From: DASZHC01 sp035938215
Lineage (GTDB): Bacteria > Verrucomicrobiota > Verrucomicrobiia > Chthoniobacterales > JAFAMB01
Direction: 5' to 3'
DNA length: 17,216 nucleotides
NCBI GenBank assembly: GCA_035938215.1
Contig: DASZHC010000165.1
Location: 1-17,216 of the forward strand
A program made the position numbers and the translations under genes. The notes beneath the pieces were generated by a model. That model saw nothing but the letters and a program-made list of their open reading frames with translations, was not told the origin of the DNA and did not search any database. This document shows positions 7,836-13,977 of this stretch, piece by piece; within the stretch, counting starts at the first letter, position 1; each line of letters opens with the position of its first letter.

Positions 7836-7871
7836 AAAAAATCTCCCCTCACCTGTTGGGTGAGGGGAGAT
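7836..7871 (-). terminator. Intrinsic terminator of the lamB remnant, just upstream of malE
   Basis: A perfect 13-bp stem, ATCTCCCCTCACC (7841-7853) with GGTGAGGGGAGAT (7859-7871), closes a 5-base loop. On the minus strand it is followed by a U-run (A6 on the + strand, 7836-7841). It is a textbook rho-independent terminator. It is homologous to the one after intact lamB and is placed directly in front of malE. Confidence 0.85.
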
Positions 7872-7901
7872 AAATTTACGACTCAGACTGGGGAAGGCAA
7901 A

Positions 7902-8204
7902 CTAAAAGAACCACTCGGTCTGGACACCGAATAACCAACCCTGATCGTTGTTCGTGTATTGCGTTGTACCGATGGATCCCTCTAAAGATTTCGACCAGAT
8001 CGCATAGGTGGCGAACACACGAAACTCTGGACGTGTGAAAAATCCGCCCTTGGGTTTTATCGTCGGCGCGATCGTGAAAATACCCATATTTCCGCTGTGG
8101 CCAAACGTGTCGTTCCTGGTTGTACCATTAGGATTGACCGCAAGGCTGGAGCTGCGATCTAATTTCCAATCCACGTATTCCGGAAAAAAAAACGGAGAAT
8201 CCAT
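7902..8204 (-). pseudogene. Internally deleted lamB copy
   Basis: A 100-codon frame that fuses the start of lamB to its end. The first bases (MDSPFFFP) and the leader before them match intact lamB. From residue 16 (DRSS) to the end it matches LamB 537-622: a 31-residue block is identical at 30 positions, and the ends read GWLFGVQTEWFF versus GWLFGVQSEWFF. About 520 codons are missing, including the rest of the signal peptide and most of the barrel. Near residue 8 the copy lacks one base relative to lamB, so the N-terminal piece is read in a shifted frame (PEYVDWK against PGIRGLK) before rejoining the C-terminal frame. The junction lies near GGATTG-AAATTA, a likely microhomology. Without a signal peptide it cannot make a porin. 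Small loop-length differences from lamB show the copy is not recent. A retained role as leader ORF is possible. Confidence 0.88.
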
Positions 8205-8493
8205 CTCTGGTGTATTTCTTCGTTAAGGGCTCAATGAAGTGCAACGTTAGTGCATCGAGTCATAAGTAGTAGGCATACCGTTGGCTTCAAAAGCGTCTGG
8301 ATGAGTAACGAAAGAACAACGACGCAGACGGCCCCACTTGCATGCTGCCCTAGAGACCAAGAGTACCAGGAGTATAGAAAGTGGAGCGGGATGCGCCCTC
8401 TAACAAACGCCAGTCCGGCTCGGACCGCCTTGCCGGCGGCCCATTTTGAACGCAACGCAGCCCAAGGGATTTAGGAGACGGTACACCAGGGGC
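8205..8493 (-). promoter_or_regulatory. Gene-free upstream region of the lamB remnant
   Basis: No credible gene. Bases up to about 8250 are recognisably homologous to the leader of intact lamB (shared GTTAAGGG and AATGAAG elements, and a CAGAG/GAGAG ribosome-binding-like motif touching the ATG). The remainder should contain the ancestral promoter of the second lamB copy. Small hairpins GTCCG/CGGAC (8413-8425) and CCGCC/GGCGG (8425-8439) occur. I found no convincing -35/-10 pair. By position it is the best candidate for the promoter feeding malEFGK. Confidence 0.4.
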
Positions 8494-8531
8494 AAAAAAA
8501 TCTCCCCTCGCCGAAACAGGCGAGGGGAGAT
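8494..8531 (-). terminator. Intrinsic terminator of lamB
   Basis: A 13-bp perfect stem, ATCTCCCCTCGCC (8500-8512) with GGCGAGGGGAGAT (8519-8531), closes a 6-base loop. It is followed on the minus strand by seven U (A7 at 8494-8500). It lies about 30 bases after the lamB stop. Compared with the terminator at 7836-7871, one stem pair has changed from A-T to G-C with pairing kept. Confidence 0.9.
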
Positions 8532-8561
8532 AAATGTACGACTCAAACCGGGACAGCCAAA

Positions 8562-10430
8562 CTAAAAGAACCACTCACTCTGGACACCGAATAACCAGCC
8601 CTCCCTGTTGTTGTTATAGGTGGTGGTGCCATTATTTACTCCACCAATAGACCCTCTTAGACCGTTGGACCAGATTGCGTAGGTAGCAAATACACGAAAC
8701 TCTGGACGAGTAAAGAAGCCGCCCTGCGGCTTGATCGTCGGGGCGATGGTGAAAATACCCATGCTCCCGCTTTTGCCGAACGTGTTGTTGAAAGGTTGGA
8801 TCGCAGTGTTGGAGGACCGGTCTCTGGTGGTATAGTCCCAACCGGCTTGACCTTGAAGCGCCAGCCAATCGGTCACCCAGAAGACGGGGCGGATACCTGC
8901 ACCAACGGTATTGGTGGAACCACCGGTTGTCCGGAACCCTATGGGAGCAGTTGTAGCGCTGCCACCAATTGGTAGTGCAGATAGCGACCCCTGATCATCA
9001 TACTGGTAATAAGCCGCGGCACCGATGCTGAAGTTAGGACTGACGTTCCAAACTACCTGGAAGTTTGCTCGGAATTTGGTGGCGCGCCGCAATGAATTGG
9101 AACCCACCCCATTCACTGCGGGGTTGGCATTGATCCTGCCGGTGTTCAGATTGTAGTTATAGCCGGCGAACGGCGTGCCGGCGCCAATGCCGTTGCCCGT
9201 ATTGCCGCTTTGGCCATTTTGTGGACTGGTGCCCATCAACTCTCCGGCGCCATAGCCATAGATGGCAGCGATTTGCCAGAAGCTAGGAGCAATGGTGGGT
9301 GCCGGGGGCGGTGGTGGGGGTGCTACCACAGGTTTTCCTTCTTTCGAATAACTCGGTGCTGGTGGGGGCGGCGGAGTAGAACCTCCGAACGGATGTTGAT
9401 AAATAAAGCCAACGCGGAAGCCTGAGGTGTCGCCGATGTTCAGAGGAAGGGCAGCGGGAGTGGTGATGTTGTAGATCCCTCCTCTAAAGAACTGGTAATC
9501 ACCCAGAAGTTCAAGCTTACCCCCTACAAGATCGATGTCGTGGATTCGCAAGTCAACGGTGTGCAGATAAAAGCCACCGCTTAGCGGACTGTTGGCAATC
9601 TGGTTAACCCCATTGGAAAAGGCGAGGTCATCCCTGATGCCTCCGAGGTAATTGAGCATCAGTTTCCCGAAGCCCAGGTCGATATTATCGATTCCCATGC
9701 CGTAGCCGCTCATATCATCGAAGAAATAGTCATGGATGTGTATGTCATGCCGGTCTAGAAACCGTTGACCACCCCAAACCGTAACTTCCGGAGCGCTCTT
9801 AATGAAGTTCTTCGCCTCGACGAACGCCTGGCGCATCGCCCAATTGGAGCCTTTAGCGAACTGGTTATCTGACGTGGTTTTATCGTTAGCGAAGGAGATA
9901 GACGGCGTGAACGTCATGGAGACGTCCATCACATCCGGGTTATCCCCCAGCATGTGAGCCTGTTTCCACGTCAATTCCATGTAGGTGTCGTTTTCGTTAC
10001 CCAGACGCCAACGACCACCGACGTTTTCTGGAATCTGAAAATCGAAGTCCTGCGGACCGCCGTTGCCGTTGAATCCAACACCGGCACGGACATAAACGGA
10101 GAACGTGAAGTTGCGGGTCAGCGACTTGAGGAACGACTCATCCAGCATTGGAGCCGGAGCCACCGCTTTGCCATCCGCATCAGTCAGAACATGAGTATTT
10201 AGAATCGAGCCATTGTTGGCATTCGATTCCAAAGTTTTCATCTTGGCTTCCATAGCCTCGATGCGTTGCTCGTACTGTCGCTGCATTTGGTTCATCTGCG
10301 ACTTGAGCGAATCGACACCACTCTGATCCGCGCTTTGAGCGAAAAGCGCGTCAGTGGTCAGTAGCGCTAAACCGGCTACCAACGTAATTTTCAATCCACG
10401 TATTCCTGGCAAAAAAACCGGGGAATCCAT
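8562..10430 (-). CDS. lamB: LamB-type maltoporin (carbohydrate-specific outer-membrane porin)
   Basis: Outer-membrane trimeric beta-barrel channel for maltodextrins. Signal peptide: n-region MDSPVFLPGIRGLK, hydrophobic core ITLVAGLALLTTDALFA, cleavage near A31/Q32. A coiled-coil follows at about 39-70 (LKSQMNQMQRQYEQRIEAME...), as in porins with an N-terminal periplasmic helix. Barrel signatures are clear: RWRLGNENDTYMELTWKQ, WGGQRFLDRHDIHIHDYFFD, GYGMGIDNIDLGFGKL, and the C-terminal RPEFRVFATYAIWS plus terminal FGVQSEWFF with the aromatic end residue needed for barrel insertion. At 622 residues it is much longer than enteric LamB (446 precursor). Much of the excess is the coiled coil, a proline-rich insert at about 350-380 (two PPPPP/PPPPPP runs) and a Gly/Asn-rich loop after it. 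The ATG at 10430-10428 is preceded directly by CGAGAG; no better in-frame start exists. It has its own terminator and a divergent upstream gap shared with zwf. Confidence 0.93.
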   Translation of the reverse strand: MDSPVFLPGIRGLKITLVAGLALLTTDALFAQSADQSGVDSLKSQMNQMQRQYEQRIEAMEAKMKTLESNANNGSILNTHVLTDADGKAVAPAPMLDESFLKSLTRNFTFSVYVRAGVGFNGNGGPQDFDFQIPENVGGRWRLGNENDTYMELTWKQAHMLGDNPDVMDVSMTFTPSISFANDKTTSDNQFAKGSNWAMRQAFVEAKNFIKSAPEVTVWGGQRFLDRHDIHIHDYFFDDMSGYGMGIDNIDLGFGKLMLNYLGGIRDDLAFSNGVNQIANSPLSGGFYLHTVDLRIHDIDLVGGKLELLGDYQFFRGGIYNITTPAALPLNIGDTSGFRVGFIYQHPFGGSTPPPPPAPSYSKEGKPVVAPPPPPPAPTIAPSFWQIAAIYGYGAGELMGTSPQNGQSGNTGNGIGAGTPFAGYNYNLNTGRINANPAVNGVGSNSLRRATKFRANFQVVWNVSPNFSIGAAAYYQYDDQGSLSALPIGGSATTAPIGFRTTGGSTNTVGAGIRPVFWVTDWLALQGQAGWDYTTRDRSSNTAIQPFNNTFGKSGSMGIFTIAPTIKPQGGFFTRPEFRVFATYAIWSNGLRGSIGGVNNGTTTYNNNREGWLFGVQSEWFF

Positions 10431-10660
10431 CTCTCGTGTATTTTTGGTTAAGGGATTTGGTTAAGGTTTAAATGAAGAGCAAGGTAAGGTTTAGCGGATC
10501 TGGAACGAGCTTGTCCATATCTATTGCAAAATTTTTTGAACATTTTTGATCGAGAGTTGTCCCGCAGGGAATACGGGTGGATCAAAACTTATTGAGCGCC
10601 AGATATTTGCAGGTTTCCGCGTGAGCCGGAAGTTTTTTTCGCTTTTCTCAAATTTTTTTT
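10431..10660 (-). promoter_or_regulatory. lamB leader and AT-rich presumed promoter region
   Basis: The lamB 5' leader contains a 13-base tandem repeat (GGTTAAGG at 10446-10453 and again at 10459-10466) that is single in the lamB remnant. Around 10520-10550 is a strongly A/T-rich block (TTGCAAAATTTTTTGAAC), which could hold promoter or upstream-element sequence for lamB on the minus strand. No box pair is clear enough to place. No gene is seen. Confidence 0.4.
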
Positions 10661-10671
10661 GCGACCAGACG

Positions 10672-10756
10672 CGGTAGGGCCGGATCTCCGAGCCGGCCGG
10701 TTCCCGGCAGGCAGCCCCGGTTCTCGGCGGGCAGCTCGGAGATCTGCCCCTAGCGA
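10672..10756. repeat. GC-rich intergenic inverted repeat
   Basis: GATCTCCGAGC (10683-10693) and GCTCGGAGATC (10734-10744) are perfect inverted copies. They flank a 40-base G+C-rich centre that repeats the theme CCGGTTC(C/T)CGGC(A/G)GGCAG twice. It begins with CGGTAGGGC, which echoes GGTAGGGCG at 12681, suggesting both belong to a dispersed repeat family. It could insulate the divergent lamB and zwf promoters. Confidence 0.45.
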
Positions 10757-10889
10757 GGGTTACCCATCGCGCGGACAGATCTCAAGTTAAATCACAGAGT
10801 CTCAGATGCTTGTGGACGCTAGCTGCCATGCGCACAGGGGCCGAATGACGTAACCCGCGAATAAGTCGAACCCAGAAGCGCCTCAATTG

Positions 10890-10919
10890 TTGACCTGCCA
10901 GCGGATCAATAGGTAAATA
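10890..10919 (+). promoter_or_regulatory. Possible zwf promoter
   Basis: TTGACC (10890-10895) resembles a -35 box. TAAATA (10914-10919), 18 bases on, is a poor -10 candidate; GTAAAT one base earlier gives 17-base spacing. It lies about 40 bases before the zwf start. Tentative. Confidence 0.3.
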
Positions 10920-10956
10920 ACCGTAACTCTCACCGCCCAATCAAGGGACGAAACTT

Positions 10957-12510
10957 ATGACCGAGAAAAAGTCTGCCGCTTCATTACGCGCTGGGTTTGC
11001 GGGCCGCGCGACGCCTGAGCCTTGTTCACTGGTGATTTTCGGTGCGACCGGAGACCTGACGCATCGGAAGCTGATTCCAGCTCTATATAACCTGGCAGCA
11101 GACGGTGATTTGCCGCCGGGAATGAATGTGATCGGTTTTGCGCGCCGCGATAAAACCGATGAGATTTTCCGTCAGGAATTGCAGGAAGCGGCGAAAAAGT
11201 TTTCTCGCAGGCCGATCGACGAGAATTTGTGGAACAATTTCGCGAGTTCCATTTACTACCACCGTAGCGAATTTACAGATCTTGAGGGGTATCGCCGGCT
11301 GCGCGAACGATTAGACCAATTGGATAAGGGGAAGGGCGGAGCGGGTAACCGGCTTTTTTATTTGTCTGCCGGTCCTGACCAGTTCGACAACATTCTCACT
11401 CGTTTAAAGACGTCGGGGTTGGCTGAAGGGTCGGGCAAGAACTGGGCGCGTGTCATTGTGGAGAAGCCCTTTGGAACCGATCTGGCGAGCGCGCAACAAT
11501 TAAACGAAGTTGTTCGAAACTCTTTTGATGAGTCTTCGACCTTTCGTATCGACCATTTTCTTGGAAAAGAGACCGCACAGAACATTATGGTGCTGCGTTT
11601 CGCAAATGCGATTTTCGAGCACCTTTGGAATCAACGCTACATCGATCACGTACAGATAACCGCCAGCGAGCAGCTGGGGATCGAAAATCGGGCTGGTTAT
11701 TACGAGGGGGCCGGCGCGCTTCGAGACATGGTCCAAAACCATTTGTTGCAGCTGCTTTGCCTGATCGCGATGGAACCGCCGACTGACTTGCGGGCCGACT
11801 CGATACGCGATGAAAAAGTGAAAGTCTTGCGATCGCTCCGGCGAATCACCGGCGAAGATGTTGCGCGGAGCGTGGTCCGTGCGCAATACGGCCCCGGATC
11901 TATCAAAGAAAAGCCTGCAGTCGGCTATCGGGAAGAAAAGAACGTCAAACCGGATTCGCAGACCGAGACCTACGTTGCCCTTCGCATCCTGATTGACAAT
12001 TGGCGTTGGGCCGATGTCCCATTCTATGTGCGGGTTGGTAAGCGCATGCCAAAAAGCGGCACCGAGATCGGGATTCATTTTAAGAATGCGCCGGGCGTCT
12101 TATTCAATATCGACAGAGATCAGCCCAGCCGCCGCGATGGTTCGCAAAACGTGTTGGTGATTCGAATCCAGCCGGATGAGGGCGTTTCGCTGCGGATGCA
12201 GTCGAAAATCCCGGGCGCAAGCGTGCGCATTCAGCCCGTGAAGATGGATTTCGCGTATGGCACGTCGTTCGGGAAGGCGAGTCCGGAAGCTTATGAGCGT
12301 CTGCTTTTGGACGCGATGGCCGGTGACGCGACCCTATTTGCACGCCGGGATGAAGTCGAAGAGGCATGGCGTTTTATCGATGATATCGAGGAGGGTTGGT
12401 GCGCCTTGGAACAAAAGCCAGGCCTCTATTTTTATCCATGCGGCAGCTGGGGACCAGCCGAGGCGGATCATTTGATCGAAAACGACGGTCGAGCTTGGCG
12501 GGTGACCTGA
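10957..12510 (+). CDS. zwf: Glucose-6-phosphate 1-dehydrogenase
   Basis: First enzyme of the oxidative pentose phosphate (and Entner-Doudoroff) route. It oxidises glucose-6-phosphate to 6-phosphogluconolactone with NADP+, in the cytosol. 517 residues, normal length (about 490-515). The dinucleotide-binding start is IFGATGDLTHRKLIPALYNL (27-46). VEKPFG (168-173) carries the conserved Lys-Pro. The substrate/catalytic signature RIDHFLGKE (197-205) holds the catalytic-dyad His. Late motifs YVRVGKRMP and EAYERLLLDAMAGDATLFAR are typical. The ATG at 10957 follows AAGGGA at 10943-10948 with 8-base spacing, the best Shine-Dalgarno site in the window. A hairpin lies just downstream. No gluconolactonase or gnd gene is visible beside it. 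The link to mal is plausible, since glucose units released by MalQ can be phosphorylated and enter here, but is not shown. Confidence 0.97.
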   Translation: MTEKKSAASLRAGFAGRATPEPCSLVIFGATGDLTHRKLIPALYNLAADGDLPPGMNVIGFARRDKTDEIFRQELQEAAKKFSRRPIDENLWNNFASSIYYHRSEFTDLEGYRRLRERLDQLDKGKGGAGNRLFYLSAGPDQFDNILTRLKTSGLAEGSGKNWARVIVEKPFGTDLASAQQLNEVVRNSFDESSTFRIDHFLGKETAQNIMVLRFANAIFEHLWNQRYIDHVQITASEQLGIENRAGYYEGAGALRDMVQNHLLQLLCLIAMEPPTDLRADSIRDEKVKVLRSLRRITGEDVARSVVRAQYGPGSIKEKPAVGYREEKNVKPDSQTETYVALRILIDNWRWADVPFYVRVGKRMPKSGTEIGIHFKNAPGVLFNIDRDQPSRRDGSQNVLVIRIQPDEGVSLRMQSKIPGASVRIQPVKMDFAYGTSFGKASPEAYERLLLDAMAGDATLFARRDEVEEAWRFIDDIEEGWCALEQKPGLYFYPCGSWGPAEADHLIENDGRAWRVT

Positions 12511-12521
12511 AGGGCTCAGCC

Positions 12522-12558
12522 CGAAAATTTCACAAGCAAAGCGCTCGTGAAATTTTCG
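12522..12558 (+). terminator. Hairpin after zwf
   Basis: CGAAAATTTCAC (12522-12533) and GTGAAATTTTCG (12547-12558) are a perfect 12-bp inverted repeat around a 13-base loop, 11 bases after the zwf stop. No U-run follows. It is A/T-rich in the stem, so it may stabilise the 3' end or terminate with help. The position fits the end of a monocistronic zwf message. Confidence 0.5.
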
Positions 12559-12623
12559 CGCCGTAGAGCCGGGTTTTAACCGGTTGTAGCCTGGTCAATA
12601 GCTTGGTCGGCAGTACAAAACAC

Positions 12624-12705
12624 GGCTCGCCGGGAGGCTCGCCCTACCATTCATGCACCAGGCAAACGTCACCCTGCAGCGGTAGGGCGAAGACTTCGGC
12701 GAGCT
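12624..12705. repeat. REP-like inverted repeat in zwf-rbs gap
   Basis: Arms 12624-12648 and 12681-12705 (25 bases each) are imperfect inverted copies. They share CTCGCC at the outside and CGCCCTACC/GGTAGGGCG at the inside, with several mismatches between, and are separated by 32 bases. The GGTAGGGCG core also appears in the lamB-zwf gap. It is preceded by CCGGGTTTTAACCGG-type sequence at about 12569-12584. It looks like a dispersed intergenic repeat; copies elsewhere are assumed, not seen. Confidence 0.45.
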
Positions 12706-13020
12706 CAGTCGAGCCGCTCCTGCTGAGCCGTCGCAATTCTCCACCGCTACGTCGCGATACTCATTCCCAAATAATGTACCCTTTGGGTCCGGAGCCAAAT
12801 TCTCAATTTAAAGAGGCGCCGGGCATCCAGTCCTCGAGGACGCCGAGGTGCACTCGTGCCTGACGAAATAGCTCGGAGAATCTTCTTGAACAGGGTTGTT
12901 CGAATGTATTTATGTTATCGGTAACCCTCCGAACCAAGGAATCAGTACGGCATCGCTACTGGCCCTTTTCTTGTCCGGAACGTTATTCTTGAATACGAAA
13001 ATAATCAGTTGCCCCCAACC
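12706..13020 (+). promoter_or_regulatory. Upstream region of the ribose-type transporter with candidate operator
   Basis: No credible gene. It contains the perfect 12-base palindrome GTCCTCGAGGAC (12830-12841). Near 12886-12916 there is a weak promoter-like pair (TTGAAC and TATGTT, 19-base spacing). Overlapping that is GTTATCGGTAAC (12914-12925), a 10-of-12 palindrome centred on CG. A CG-centred palindrome at a sugar operon promoter is the usual form of a LacI-family operator; the regulator itself is not in the window. The call is inference. Confidence 0.35.
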
Positions 13021-13977
13021 ATGAAAAAAACATTCTTTGTCCGATTTGGTATCCAGGCGGTGGCCGGGTTGCTCCTTGCAGTGGGGCTGGCTGTGCCGTT
13101 GTATGCACAGAGTAAGCTCAAGGGCGTCGCTGTGACCGTAGGAGATCTTGGTAATCCGTTTTTTGTGCAGATCGCCCACGGAGCTCAGGCTGAGGCCAAA
13201 AAGGTCAATCCCTCCGTCAAATTCTCGGCCGAATCGAGCAACTACGACGTTAACAATCAAACGAACCAGATGGACAACTTCGTCTCTTCGGGGGCAAATC
13301 TGATTCTTCTGGGCGCAGCGGACAGCAAAGGGATCGCACCGGCGGTAATGCGCGCAAAGGCAGCCGGGATTGTTGTTGTAGCCGTGGACGTGGGCGCTGA
13401 GGGCGGGGTCGATGCGACCGTTACGTCCAATAACAAGCAGGCGGGTGAGCTCGACGGAAAATACGTTGCGGATCGACTTAAAGGCAAAGGGAACGTGGTT
13501 GTCGTCAATGGGCCGCCGGTGACTGCCGTTACCGATCGCGTTGCGGGTTTTCTTGAGGAGATAAAGAAGTATCCCGACATCAAAGTGCTGTCTCAAGATC
13601 AGAACGCAGGTGGGAGCCGGGACGGCGGGCTTCGGGTGATGACGGATCTCTTGACGGCATTCAAGAAGATCGACGCGGTTTTTGCGATCAACGATCCGAC
13701 TGCGATTGGATGCGACTTGGCGTCCAAGCAGGCGCAGCGCAAAGACTTCTTCATCGTTGGAGTCGATGGTGCGCCCGATATCGTTCCATCCTTAAAGGAT
13801 AAGGATAGTCTGGTTGCAGCCAGTGCGGCACAGGATCCGTTTAGTATGGCGGGCAAAGCCGTCGAAATAGGTAACGATATTCTGAACGGCAAAAAGCCGG
13901 ATCAACCTTTAACGCTGATTCCTGTGGATCTGATCACTAAAGAAAATGTCGACCAGTACAAAGGCTGGACAAAGTAG
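13021..13977 (+). CDS. Ribose-type (CUT2) sugar-binding periplasmic protein
   Basis: Periplasmic binding protein of the type-1 fold (RbsB-like), 318 residues, delivering a sugar to the RbsA/RbsC-like importer encoded next. Signal peptide at 1-30 (KKTFFVRF, hydrophobic AVAGLLLAVGLAVPLYA, cut near A29/Q30). No lipobox. Mature motifs fit the family: GVAVTVGDLGNPFFVQIAHG, DNFVSSGANLILLGAADSKG, VFAINDPTAIGCDLA and FFIVGVDGAPD, where the Asn-Asp and Asp-Gly stretches form the sugar site. The substrate cannot be told from sequence; ribose, xylose or another monosaccharide are all possible. I start it at ATG 13021, which opens a standard signal peptide; an in-frame TTG at 13009 is less likely. No Shine-Dalgarno sequence is seen. 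Its last 32 bases overlap the ATPase gene. Confidence 0.9.
   Translation: MKKTFFVRFGIQAVAGLLLAVGLAVPLYAQSKLKGVAVTVGDLGNPFFVQIAHGAQAEAKKVNPSVKFSAESSNYDVNNQTNQMDNFVSSGANLILLGAADSKGIAPAVMRAKAAGIVVVAVDVGAEGGVDATVTSNNKQAGELDGKYVADRLKGKGNVVVVNGPPVTAVTDRVAGFLEEIKKYPDIKVLSQDQNAGGSRDGGLRVMTDLLTAFKKIDAVFAINDPTAIGCDLASKQAQRKDFFIVGVDGAPDIVPSLKDKDSLVAASAAQDPFSMAGKAVEIGNDILNGKKPDQPLTLIPVDLITKENVDQYKGWTK

Noticed and set aside
8231..8574. Short frames of 74 codons on both strands between the two lamB copies
   Set aside because: They overlap each other, run through the lamB terminator or the promoter region, and have no recognisable sequence; treated as non-coding.
9293..9382. Polyproline codon runs in lamB considered as a frameshift or slippage artefact
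   Set aside because: The frame stays open on both sides and LamB motifs resume downstream, so it is a genuine insert unless sequencing shows otherwise.
11500..12078. 192-codon minus-strand frame inside zwf
   Set aside because: Fully antisense to an unmistakable zwf; no independent support.
12595..12798. 67-codon minus-strand frame in the zwf-rbs gap
   Set aside because: Most of it is translation of the inverted repeat at 12624-12705; no ribosome-binding site and no family resemblance.
13009..13020. TTG start four codons before the binding-protein ATG
   Set aside because: The ATG at 13021 opens a standard KK-type signal peptide; the TTG adds only MPPT and has no ribosome-binding site.
12910..13596. 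228-codon open frame on the minus strand
   Set aside because: It lies antisense to the signal-peptide and first domain of the binding-protein gene, with Cys/His/Arg-rich composition unlike a real protein. It is a shadow frame.
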